A DNA stretch of 32,066 nucleotides from Pseudomonadota bacterium (GTDB taxonomy: Bacteria > Desulfobacterota > Binatia > Binatales > Binataceae). The stretch is taken from contig JAJPJA010000142.1 in assembly GCA_021324455.1 (NCBI GenBank), forward strand, positions 1-32,066, read 5' to 3'. This document shows positions 1 to 7,468 of this stretch, piece after piece (within the stretch, counting starts at the first letter, position 1; the number at the start of each line of letters is the position of its first letter). Under the pieces are notes generated by a model. That model had not been told where the DNA came from. It searched no databases and worked only from the letters and a program-made list of their open reading frames with translations. The translations under genes were made by a program, and so were the position numbers.

Positions 1-1350
1 ATGAACAAATTCAGTCTCGGTACGCTGTGGTACTTCGACTACGCGATGTATACGCATCCGAGCTTCGGACCCCAGTTCCTGACCCAGATCAATCAACCGG
101 GTCCCGGCAACGAGATGTTCAACTCGTTCGACCTGAGCCGCGCTTACCTCAACTTCCTGTTCACGCCGACCAAGGACATCACGGTCCGGGTTACACCGAA
201 CGTGTACCGGGCGATCGGCACCGCCAGCAACGACAAAGTCGGCGCGAACGGCGGATGGGGCACCAGCCTGGACGGAAATCTGGGCTACCGGCTCAAATAC
301 TCATATGTCCAGCTGAACACCTTGTTCGATTCGGTTCCGGAGATGAAGGGCACCACCCTCAAAATCGGCGTGCTGCCCAACGGATGGGTTCCGTGGGAAG
401 AAGATCTCTACGGCTACCGGTTCGTGAACCTGACGCCGTGGAACTACTACAGTCTGGCATCGGGACAGGCGGGTATAGCGATCGCCGGTCCGATCAAGTA
501 CGGCGAGAAGATGTATGTGGACTATGAACTCGGGGTTTACAACAACGCCAGCTTCCACGCCTTCGAGCAGACCAACACCAAGGAGACGATCGATCGCGTA
601 TCGATCTATCCCTTCGGCGCGCTCTGGCGCTTCGATGGTCTGGGATTGTCGGCGCTGTACAATTACGGCTACGGCAACGTGACTCCCGACACCGCCAACA
701 TACCGGCGGCGCTCAAGGGTCCCGATTCGCACATCGAACGCATCGCGGCGCTGCTGCATTACACCACCGAGACGTGGCAGCTGGCGGGCGAGTTCGATTA
801 CGGCCACAACGCGTTCAATGTGGGCAACCTTTTCTCCGGATCGGGCCCGGGCGACGCGTTCGGCATTCCGACCTGCGTAACCACGCCGGCGGCTACCAGC
901 GAGACGTCGTGCACGGGGCCGGCGGGAACCAAGGTCCATTACCCCGGATGGTATGACGTTACCACGCTGTCGCAGGCGCTGCTCAACAACGGGCGCGCGG
1001 CGGAGGAGGGCTTCGCTTTCTTCGGCCATTACCACATCCCGACCACGCCGCTGACAGTATTTGGGATGTTCAACTGGTGGCAGCCCAATATCCATGTCAG
1101 CAAGAACCCGTTCGATTTCCAGCGCTTTGTGGTCGGCGTGGCGTATCAGTACAACGAGTACCTGCGCTTCGCGGTGGATACGCAGAACGTGCTCTACTAT
1201 CATAGTCAGTTCGCATTCCCGCTCGCGGAGGCGCTGGGCTACAACAATACGGCCAAATACTCGCCGATCGCGGTAGCCAACCATGCGATCACCGGTCCGG
1301 TGTTCCCGGATATGCACTCAATCTTTTTCAACGTGGAGTTCGCCTACTGA
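1..1350 (+). CDS. Outer-membrane beta-barrel (porin-like) protein, 5' end probably missing
   Basis: The 449 readable residues alternate aromatic and polar residues in strand-like blocks joined by Gly/Asn/Pro-rich loops, and they end in FFNVEFAY. A terminal aromatic residue of this kind is typical of outer-membrane barrels recognised by the BAM complex. The reading frame is open from base 1 and no signal peptide is present. The protein begins directly in what looks like a first barrel strand, so the true start probably lies upstream and the Met at base 1 is internal. Segments near residues 105-165 and 370-400 read like long transmembrane strands. Two Cys in a loop near residues 290-305 may form a disulfide. 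It could be a substrate-selective porin, but the transported compound cannot be told. Its stop overlaps by one base an upstream ATG of the next small gene, so the two may be co-transcribed. Confidence 0.75.
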   Translation: MNKFSLGTLWYFDYAMYTHPSFGPQFLTQINQPGPGNEMFNSFDLSRAYLNFLFTPTKDITVRVTPNVYRAIGTASNDKVGANGGWGTSLDGNLGYRLKYSYVQLNTLFDSVPEMKGTTLKIGVLPNGWVPWEEDLYGYRFVNLTPWNYYSLASGQAGIAIAGPIKYGEKMYVDYELGVYNNASFHAFEQTNTKETIDRVSIYPFGALWRFDGLGLSALYNYGYGNVTPDTANIPAALKGPDSHIERIAALLHYTTETWQLAGEFDYGHNAFNVGNLFSGSGPGDAFGIPTCVTTPAATSETSCTGPAGTKVHYPGWYDVTTLSQALLNNGRAAEEGFAFFGHYHIPTTPLTVFGMFNWWQPNIHVSKNPFDFQRFVVGVAYQYNEYLRFAVDTQNVLYYHSQFAFPLAEALGYNNTAKYSPIAVANHAITGPVFPDMHSIFFNVEFAY

Positions 1351-1370
1351 TGGCAACAGAGGAAGCCAGG

Positions 1371-1682
1371 ATGCACAAGTCCATCAAGCAAGTTGGCGGC
1401 AATGCTGTTCGGCGGGCATGGATCGTGGCGGGCGGAGTATGTCTTGCGCTGCTTCTGATCTCGGCCGCGCCGGGACATTCGGCCGGAAACCGGAATACGC
1501 CGAGATACTGGAAGGGCAAAAATATCTCAGACGCCACCAAAAAGCTCGGCGAACCAACCCAGATGACACCGCTCAGCGACACCGGCGGAACGTTGTACAT
1601 CTTTGCCCATCATGGCGAGCAGCACTGGGTATTCGAAACCGATCCGGGGGGCAAGATCGTAAAGGCCGCCAAAGTTGAATGA
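1371..1682 (+). CDS. Small secreted protein, homologous to the facing gene at 1802-2140
   Basis: This encodes a 103-residue protein. An N-terminal hydrophobic segment (about residues 18-34, followed by APGHSA) looks like a signal peptide, so the mature protein of about 65 residues is probably periplasmic. The mature part contains WKGKNIS, GEPT and FETDPGGKIV, a layout shared with the convergent gene. I chose the ATG at 1371 because AGGAAG and CAGG precede it. An upstream in-frame ATG at 1350 overlaps the barrel gene's stop but would add seven residues before the signal peptide without a clear ribosome site. The pattern of a Trp, a 'G-x-P' turn and a C-terminal beta segment resembles small periplasmic fold families such as SmpA/BamE-like proteins, but I cannot assign it. 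A strong hairpin terminator follows the stop. Confidence 0.7.
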   Translation: MHKSIKQVGGNAVRRAWIVAGGVCLALLLISAAPGHSAGNRNTPRYWKGKNISDATKKLGEPTQMTPLSDTGGTLYIFAHHGEQHWVFETDPGGKIVKAAKVE

Positions 1683-1747
1683 GTGAGCGATCCCGGCGCG
1701 GCGCGGCCGCGCCGGACTGAACACCCCGTACACCCCGTGCGAGGGCC

Positions 1748-1796
1748 GGCGGCGTGAGATTGGCGGATTCCGCTCGCCTCACGCCGCCAACTTTTT
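1748..1796 (+). terminator. Intrinsic terminator between two convergent small genes
   Basis: An 11-bp perfect inverted repeat pairs GGCGGCGTGAG (1748-1758) with CTCACGCCGCC (1778-1788). A smaller GCGG-ATT-CCGC hairpin sits inside the loop. AACTTTTTC follows on the plus strand. The T run is only on the plus side, so it most clearly ends transcription from the barrel and small secreted protein genes. The hairpin could also slow polymerase coming the other way. Confidence 0.75.
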
Positions 1797-1801
1797 CAGA
1801 A

Positions 1802-2140
1802 TCAAGGCAGGCGGACGGCGTTGACGATCATTCCTCCGGGCGCAGTCTCGAACATGAAATGAGGCTGCTTCGGCCTGGTATAGAAATAACGATTGCCGCC
1901 GCCGCCCCCCTCATGGTTGGCGTTCCAGTAGGTAGGCTGACCAAACCTCTGTACAACGGCACTGATGTTTCTGCCGATCCAAACCGCGGGATCATTTACC
2001 GGCGGGCGAGCGGCCGCGCCGGGGGGCTGCCGCGCGTTATCCCCGATGTTCTGAGCGAAAGCACAGATGACCGCCGCCGCCAGCGCAATCGCGCAAAGAG
2101 CGGAAAGCTGCAGGCCCAAACGGGGCAAGCCGTTGGTCAA
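1802..2140 (-). CDS. Small secreted protein, homologous to the facing gene at 1371-1682
   Basis: This encodes a 112-residue protein with an N-terminal hydrophobic stretch (about residues 11-28) ending near CAFAQ, consistent with export. The mature region carries WIGRNIS, GQPT, a Gly-rich turn, then FETAPGGMIV. These line up in order with WKGKNIS, GEPT and FETDPGGKIV of the convergent neighbour, so the two are clearly related by eye. The start is a TTG at 2140, supported by GGGAGG eight bases upstream on the minus strand. A possible -10 element (TATAGAT-like) lies near 2165-2175. The family is not recognised. A periplasmic location is inferred from the signal sequence. Confidence 0.7.
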   Translation of the reverse strand: MTNGLPRLGLQLSALCAIALAAAVICAFAQNIGDNARQPPGAAARPPVNDPAVWIGRNISAVVQRFGQPTYWNANHEGGGGGNRYFYTRPKQPHFMFETAPGGMIVNAVRLP

Positions 2141-2222
2141 TTTTCGGTCCTCCCTGCGCGCGCGTCACATATCTATAGACCAGATCGGTCCGCGGCTGCG
2201 AGCACCCGACGCCGAGTGGCAC

Positions 2223-2255
2223 AGGAATAAAATTGCCGCGGCGGCATACGCCGCC
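2223..2255 (-). terminator. Probable intrinsic terminator after the MFS transporter gene
   Basis: On the minus strand just past the MFS stop codon there is GGCGGC-GTAT-GCCGCC, a perfect 6-bp stem with a four-base loop (2240-2255). After a short GCGGC spacer comes AATTTTATT. The gap between stem and T-rich tract is a little longer than ideal, so the call is moderate. Confidence 0.45.
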
Positions 2256-2259
2256 CTGG

Positions 2260-3522
2260 TTATGGCCCGCCAACCGCCGCTTCAGAGGGCGGAGCCGGGC
2301 GCGCCTGGAACGGTACGCATCCAAAGGGCAGAACGGCGCTTATGGCCAGCGCGAAAACAAACATGGTAAGCGGGGCGGTGTAGCTTCCGGTCGCGTCGAA
2401 CAGGCGGCCCGCCGCAATCGGTCCGGCGCTGCCGCCCAACGTGGTAATCAGGCCGATCAGACCGGAAAGCGAGCCAAAGCGCCTCAATCCCATCGATTCC
2501 GCAATCGTCAGCGGCACCATGAAAGCCGGGCCCTGATGGGCGATGCCGTAGATCACGATAAAGCCCACCAGCGCAGCGCTATGCGACGCGCCCATCAGCA
2601 GCATCACCGCCGCCACGATGCCGGCGAGCGAGGCGGAAAGCGCCAGCCGGCTGCGAACCTTGTCGCCCAGCCATCCGAAGAAGACGTTGCCCGGCGCCGC
2701 GAAGCCAAAGGTGACGCCCATCGCCAGCGCGGCCGACGCCGGCTTGAATCCGATACTGATCAGATAGGGGATGATATGAACCGAGAGCGAAATGGTGGAG
2801 AAGGCGAACAGGAAGTTGATCATAACAATCAGCCAGAACGAGCGCGTAGCCAGCGCCTGGACGACATCATATCCCGCGCCTGACGGCACCACCGCGGGGT
2901 CAAACGCCGCCGCGGCTAACGGTTCAGCCGCCCAGGGCGGACGGCTGCGGACGAAAATCGCCTGCACCGGCAGCACCACCGCCAGCATTGGAATCGCGAG
3001 CACGAAGTAACCGCCGCGCCATCCCACCGCGGATACCAGATGGCTGGCGAGCACGGTCATCGCCATCGGCCCCAGCGCCAGTCCCATAAAGGCGACGCCC
3101 AGCGCCGTGCCGCGGCGCGCACCGAACCAGTTGGCGACCACATACGGCGTGGTCGTATTGCAGGAAGCGTTGACCCCGATCCCCATGAGCAGGTGCGCAA
3201 GGAGCAAACTGCCAAAGGCGTGAGCTTTGGCGGCCAGCAGAAAACCGGCGGCGCTGATCAGGACTCCGGCGATCGCCACCAGTTTCGCCTCGATGCGGTC
3301 GAGCAGCCAACCGATAAGGGGCGCGCTCAACCCCATCGCGAGAAACAGGGTTCCGCTGAGGCTTGATGCCTGCGCCCGCGTCAGATGGAAATCCTTGAGC
3401 AGCGGGGTGAAGAATACGCCATAAACGCCGAAGGTCGGCCCCGCGACCAGGATCATCGCGATGAGCAGGCTGCCCACCACCGCCCATTGCCGGGTCTCGG
3501 GCCGATTTAAAGAAGTGTTCAA
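2260..3522 (-). CDS. Major facilitator superfamily transporter
   Basis: This encodes a 420-residue, very hydrophobic protein with about twelve membrane spans, the normal size for the major facilitator superfamily. The loop after span 2 has the form GWLLDRIEAK, matching the superfamily's G-x-x-x-D-R signature. The segment RRGTALGVAFMGLALG is typical of the monocarboxylate/oxalate-formate antiporter-like branch, so a small organic anion is a reasonable guess. The substrate cannot be read from sequence. A polar loop near residues 195-215 divides the two six-helix halves. The gene starts ten bases after the lipoprotein gene at 3533-3985 stops, so the two likely share a transcript. It ends at a probable terminator. 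Confidence 0.85.
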   Translation of the reverse strand: MNTSLNRPETRQWAVVGSLLIAMILVAGPTFGVYGVFFTPLLKDFHLTRAQASSLSGTLFLAMGLSAPLIGWLLDRIEAKLVAIAGVLISAAGFLLAAKAHAFGSLLLAHLLMGIGVNASCNTTTPYVVANWFGARRGTALGVAFMGLALGPMAMTVLASHLVSAVGWRGGYFVLAIPMLAVVLPVQAIFVRSRPPWAAEPLAAAAFDPAVVPSGAGYDVVQALATRSFWLIVMINFLFAFSTISLSVHIIPYLISIGFKPASAALAMGVTFGFAAPGNVFFGWLGDKVRSRLALSASLAGIVAAVMLLMGASHSAALVGFIVIYGIAHQGPAFMVPLTIAESMGLRRFGSLSGLIGLITTLGGSAGPIAAGRLFDATGSYTAPLTMFVFALAISAVLPFGCVPFQARPAPPSEAAVGGP

Positions 3523-3532
3523 CCGCCGCGCT

Positions 3533-3985
3533 TCAGTAAGGGAAGAAAAACGGGTCGTACATGTTCATCTGCATCGCGGCGTCCTGGTTGAGCTCGGCGG
3601 TCTGCTCTTCCTCCTTAACCAGCTGCTGTTGAATTCTCAGGTTCTGATAGCGCTGGTAGTCCTTTGCGTTGCCCACATAAACGCAATTGCATGAATAGGG
3701 ATCGGCGAACCAGTAGTGGGCATTGCCGTTCTTGCCGACATAGTAATGCATCTGGAGCGGCTCCAATGAATTAAATATCTCGCGCTTTTTGGGGGAATCC
3801 GCCGGGATCATGTGAAAACCGGCGGCGGAGAGCACCGGATCGATGCGCTGCGCCTTTTGCGCGGGAGTTTCCTGGAAGGCCGAGCAGGCCGCGGCGCCGG
3901 CGGCCAGGATAAGAAGGCCGAGCAGCGCGCGCTGAACGCGGCCGCACTGTTGGAGGAGGGAATTGCGGCAACAAAGCTGCTTCAC
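3533..3985 (-). CDS. Putative lipoprotein with Tyr/Phe-rich C-terminus
   Basis: This encodes a 150-residue protein from a GTG start at 3985 that is preceded by GGAG nine bases upstream. A longer version from a GTG at 4018 has no ribosome site. A basic N-terminus and a hydrophobic stretch (about residues 20-31) end in GAAAC, so Cys34 is a possible lipidation site, although Ala at -3 is not the classical residue. The mature part contains an AGFHMIPADSP segment, a conserved-looking block with MHYYVGKNGNAHYWFADP, and a Cys-x-Cys. It then has a Gln/Glu-rich helical stretch and ends in MYDPFFFPY. I recall similar uncharacterised lipoproteins but cannot name a family. It is the first gene of a likely two-gene unit with the MFS transporter. 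Confidence 0.65.
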   Translation of the reverse strand: MKQLCCRNSLLQQCGRVQRALLGLLILAAGAAACSAFQETPAQKAQRIDPVLSAAGFHMIPADSPKKREIFNSLEPLQMHYYVGKNGNAHYWFADPYSCNCVYVGNAKDYQRYQNLRIQQQLVKEEEQTAELNQDAAMQMNMYDPFFFPY

Positions 3986-4138
3986 GATTTTATGCTCCGA
4001 TATGCGAGGAAGCCGCACGCCGGCGGGCGCGCCGGCACGAAGCTAATAGCATTGTGCCCGAAGCCGGAGCAATCGGGCAGCGCTTGCGCTTGGCGCGCTC
4101 GTGCGCGCGGCCTACAGTTTTAAAGTGGAGGACTGCCG

Positions 4139-4897
4139 ATGGCGCATCCGCTCTCTGCTCTGCATGGCGCGCTGGTCGCCGCTGTAATCGCCGCGGCGGC
4201 GCCCGGCGCGGCTTGGTGCGCGGGCGCGATGGCCGGCATGGACATGAGCGGTCATGCGCGGGAGCTTCCCGCCGCCGCAATGAGCGACATGACGATGCAT
4301 GACTCGCACATGGGCCATGATCGGATGGAGAATATGGCGCTGCACATGACCTGGAGCCATCCGCGTCCGGCCAACGCCGCCGATGAGGCGCGCGCGGCCG
4401 CCATCGCGGCGACGCTGCGGCGGGTGCTGGCCAGATATAAGAATTACCGCACCGCCGAGGCCGACGGCTACAAGCCGTTTCATCCGGAGTTCAAGAAACA
4501 GGCAGTAGTGCACTTCACCAACTGGTGGTATGCGGTCAAGGCGCAATTCAAATTCAATCCGCGGCAGCCGACCTCGCTGCTCTACAGGCGCACGCCGGAG
4601 GGCGGGTACGAGTTGATCGGCGCGATGTACACGGCGCCCCGGCGCTGGAGTGAGGAGCGGCTGGATGCGCGCGTGCCGCTGAGCGTCGCCCGATGGCATC
4701 AGCACATCAATCTCTGTTTCCCGCCGCGCGGGGCCGCCGTGGGCGCGGTGGATTGGAGCAAATTCGGTCCCAACGGATCGATCGCGTCCAAAGCCGAATG
4801 CGACGCCGCCGGCGGGCGCTTCTTTCCGGTTTTGTTCGGCTGGATGGTTCACGTTTATCCCTGGGAGAGCGACCCCAAAGAAGTGTGGGCGCATTGA
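4139..4897 (+). CDS. Secreted Met/His-rich protein, possible metal (copper) binder
   Basis: This encodes a 252-residue protein with a strong ribosome site (GTGGAGG, seven bases from the ATG). Residues 1-28 form a signal peptide (hydrophobic core at 10-22, then AAWCAGA). Residues 31-74 hold ten Met and six His in clusters such as MAGMDMSGH and MTMHDSHMGH, a composition common in periplasmic copper-handling proteins. The rest is a folded domain rich in Trp and aromatic residues, with WHQHINLCFPP and GWMVHVYPWE, which carry more possible metal ligands. The domain is not one I can name. It stands alone between divergent and convergent genes, with no visible copper regulator or oxidase nearby. Metal binding is inferred from composition only. 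Confidence 0.7.
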   Translation: MAHPLSALHGALVAAVIAAAAPGAAWCAGAMAGMDMSGHARELPAAAMSDMTMHDSHMGHDRMENMALHMTWSHPRPANAADEARAAAIAATLRRVLARYKNYRTAEADGYKPFHPEFKKQAVVHFTNWWYAVKAQFKFNPRQPTSLLYRRTPEGGYELIGAMYTAPRRWSEERLDARVPLSVARWHQHINLCFPPRGAAVGAVDWSKFGPNGSIASKAECDAAGGRFFPVLFGWMVHVYPWESDPKEVWAH

Positions 4898-4941
4898 GAT
4901 GCACCCGGGGGCAGACATCGCGGGACCGTGAAGAAACAGGG

Positions 4942-6159
4942 CTAGGTCAAAGCGCCGTCCTTGCGCAGCTGCGCGATCTCGGCTTCGCTGAGGCCCAGCA
5001 TGTCGCGCAGGATCTCGTCGGTGTGCTGCCCCATCACCGGCGCCGCCCAGCGCAAACGTCCGGGGGTGCCTTCCAGCCGATGTTCCAGTCCCATGTACGG
5101 CGCCGCTCCCATCTCCTCGTGCTCCAGCCAGTTCCAGAAGCCGAACGCCTCGAGGTTTTCGTCCTGATGGAGGTCCAGGCAGCTCTGGACCGGGTAGGCG
5201 GCGACGCCGGCCTCCTGCAGCTTTGCCGTCAGTTCCCACGCCTGGCGGTTGCGCACGGCTGCGGCGACGAACTGGTCGAGCGGGGCGAAATTGCGCAGCC
5301 GTCCCAGCATCGTGGCGAAGCGCTCCTCGCAGGCCGGATTGCCCAGCACCCGCAGCATCGCGTTCCATTGCGCGTCGTCGGCCACGGCAATGGAGATCCA
5401 TCGCTCGGTTTCGCCCTCGTCGGCGCATCGATAGGCGCCATGGGGCGCGTAGCGCTGGCTGCGATTGGCCTGCGGCTGCAGCACACGTCCGCTGGCGAAG
5501 TAATCGATCAGGGCCGGCGCCAGGAAATGCAGCGAGGCTTCGAACTGCGATACGTCGATGTACTGTCCCTGGCCGGTGCGGCGGCGATGGTCGATCGCGG
5601 CCATCAGCAGCGCGGCGGCGAAGCGGGGAGTGATGTAATCGGTGTAGGCGCCGTAAGGCGGTGCGGGATCTCCGTCGCCGTAGCCCGAGATGTAATAGAA
5701 GCCCGACAGCGCCGCCATCAACTGGCCGAATCCGGGCATCATCGCCTGCGGCCCGGTCTGCCCCTGCAGGCATGAGGACATCATGATCAGATCGGGTCTG
5801 AGCTCGCGCAGATGGTCGTAATCCATGCCCCATCCGCGCATCACCTTGGGGGTGAAGTTCTCCACCACGACGTCGGCCCATGGCACCAGACGCATCGCCA
5901 GTTCGCGCGCCCGCGGATGGCTCAGGTTGAGCTGAACGGTTTTTTTCGAGGTATTGTAGTCGGCAAAGAATTGGCTGCGGTTGATGCCGAATTTGCCGTC
6001 GGTGTAAGGAGGCGCGGCGCGCAGCACGTCGATATGGGTGAGCGATTCGATTTTGATCACGTCGGCGCCGTTGTCGGCCAGGTATTTGGTGGTGATTGGA
6101 CCGACCGCGACCCAGGTGAAATCCAGGACGTGAATTCCTTCCAGCGCCATCGAGGCCAT
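4942..6159 (-). CDS. CaiB/BaiF family (class III) CoA-transferase, catalytic Asp present
   Basis: This encodes a 405-residue protein of the family that moves CoA between carboxylic acids through an aspartyl-CoA thioester. The N-terminus GIHVLDFTWVAVGPITTKYL followed by ADVIKIE is the usual opening. RTGQGQYIDVSQ places the family's catalytic Asp at residue 202. The length is normal. GGGGAG lies about nine bases before the chosen ATG. An ATG three codons later is also possible. It begins 17 bases after the stop of a second CoA-transferase gene, and a type II pantothenate kinase lies before that, all on the same strand. The physiological acid is unknown. In this family it ranges from carnitine and bile acids to benzylsuccinate, formate/oxalate and 2-methylacyl-CoA (racemases). 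Confidence 0.88.
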   Translation of the reverse strand: MASMALEGIHVLDFTWVAVGPITTKYLADNGADVIKIESLTHIDVLRAAPPYTDGKFGINRSQFFADYNTSKKTVQLNLSHPRARELAMRLVPWADVVVENFTPKVMRGWGMDYDHLRELRPDLIMMSSCLQGQTGPQAMMPGFGQLMAALSGFYYISGYGDGDPAPPYGAYTDYITPRFAAALLMAAIDHRRRTGQGQYIDVSQFEASLHFLAPALIDYFASGRVLQPQANRSQRYAPHGAYRCADEGETERWISIAVADDAQWNAMLRVLGNPACEERFATMLGRLRNFAPLDQFVAAAVRNRQAWELTAKLQEAGVAAYPVQSCLDLHQDENLEAFGFWNWLEHEEMGAAPYMGLEHRLEGTPGRLRWAAPVMGQHTDEILRDMLGLSEAEIAQLRKDGALT

Positions 6160-6176
6160 ACGCCGCCGCTCCCCGT

Positions 6177-7436
6177 TCAGATTGCGTTGGTCGCGCGCAG
6201 CATCGTCAGGTCCTGCGCGCTCAACCCCAGCATTCCCCGGTAGACCGCTTCGTTATGCTCACCCAGCCGCGGCGGCGGCGTGGGCGGCGCGAGCGGCGTG
6301 GCCGATAATTTGGCAAAAGCTCCGGGAAAGATGAGATCCATGCCGCCGTCGATCTCATGATGTACCGGGACGAAAAACTGCCGCGCCTTGAGTTGTTCGT
6401 CGGCCGCGATATCCGCCACCGTGTTGACCGGCGAGAGCAGAATCCGCCGCTTCAGTCCCTCGGCGTAGATCTCGCGCCTGGTCATGGTCATGAAGAAGCG
6501 TTCGACGCGATCCTCGATGTCGTGGACCTGCTCGATTTCGTAATCGCTGGCGGGACTGATAACGCCGGGCGCCCACACCGACCAGTTCTGCTGGCGCATC
6601 CATGGCGCCGCGAAACCCTTCTCGTCCATCCACTGGACCAGCGCCTTGACCGAGGCGGCGGCGGTGCCGCCCGTCAGCAGCATCGAGATATGGCCGTCGG
6701 CGCATCGGAATACCATTTTGCGTTTGAGCCGCAGCGCGCCGGAAAAGACGCCGTTGCGGCGCATCGATCCGCCATGCAGGATGGGAAAGGCCTGCGCGTT
6801 CATCAGCGTCCACACGATACAGGCCTGCATATCGACCACGATATGCTGGCCGCGGCCGCTGCTCTGACGCGGATAATGCGCGATCATCGAAGCGGCGGCG
6901 GCTTCGGCGCCGGCATGCAGGCCCGCCTGCGGGGCGCTGACCTGCAGCGGCGGCCGTCCCTCCTCGCCCATCAGGTACATGTTGCCGCCCGCGGCCCAGA
7001 TCGTGATATCCGCGGCGCGGTAACCGCGCGCCGGGCCGCGATCGCCGAAAGGCGTGATCGAGGTGTAGATGAGGCGCGGATTGACGGCGGCGAGCGCCTG
7101 GTAGCCCAACCCAATCGATTCAAGGTAGCCCACCGGATGCGACTCGACGAGGAAGTCGGCCGTGCGCGCCAGTTCCGCCAGCAGCCGGCGTCCGTCGGCA
7201 TTTTCCAGATTGAGCGTGACGGAACGTTTACCCGCCTGATAGGCGAGAAAGTAAAGCGAAGTGTCGGCACCGGGTCGATCGTGAAGAAAGGGCGGGATGC
7301 GCCGCGTGGAGCATCCGCCGGGCGGCTCGACCTTGATCACGTCGGCGCCCATGTCGGCAAAGATCTTGCCGCACACCGCGCCCTTTTCATCGCTGAGGTC
7401 AAGCATCCGGAAATCCTTCAGCAGCTCACAGGGCAT
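6177..7436 (-). CDS. CaiB/BaiF family CoA-transferase with Val at the catalytic Asp position
   Basis: This encodes a 419-residue protein. The start is the ATG at 7436 with AGGTGG just upstream. The frame stays open much further but that part is antisense to the kinase gene. The family opening (MLDLSDEKGAVCGKIFADMG then ADVIKVEPPGG) and the NLENADGR and ITPFGDRGP segments are clear. Where family members read GQ-x-(I/V)-D-V-S, this protein reads GQHIVVDMQ, so the active-site Asp is replaced by Val200, with an Asp two residues later. The codons (GTG GTC GAT at 6831-6839) confirm this. It may therefore be a non-catalytic partner of the next gene, or use a shifted Asp. It sits 32 bases after the pantothenate kinase gene and 17 bases before the second transferase. 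Confidence 0.85.
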   Translation of the reverse strand: MPCELLKDFRMLDLSDEKGAVCGKIFADMGADVIKVEPPGGCSTRRIPPFLHDRPGADTSLYFLAYQAGKRSVTLNLENADGRRLLAELARTADFLVESHPVGYLESIGLGYQALAAVNPRLIYTSITPFGDRGPARGYRAADITIWAAGGNMYLMGEEGRPPLQVSAPQAGLHAGAEAAAASMIAHYPRQSSGRGQHIVVDMQACIVWTLMNAQAFPILHGGSMRRNGVFSGALRLKRKMVFRCADGHISMLLTGGTAAASVKALVQWMDEKGFAAPWMRQQNWSVWAPGVISPASDYEIEQVHDIEDRVERFFMTMTRREIYAEGLKRRILLSPVNTVADIAADEQLKARQFFVPVHHEIDGGMDLIFPGAFAKLSATPLAPPTPPPRLGEHNEAVYRGMLGLSAQDLTMLRATNAI

Positions 7437-7468
7437 TGGATCCACCTGAGATGGCGCCCGCGCCGCGA

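Noticed and set aside
301..1317. 338-residue minus-strand frame
   Set aside because: It is antisense to the barrel gene and made almost only of Arg/Val/Glu-rich sequence without motifs.
4112..5881. 589-residue minus-strand frame
   Set aside because: It is Arg/Gly/Ala-rich and out of frame over the clear CoA-transferase gene and antisense to the Met/His-rich protein gene. Such frames are common in GC-rich DNA.
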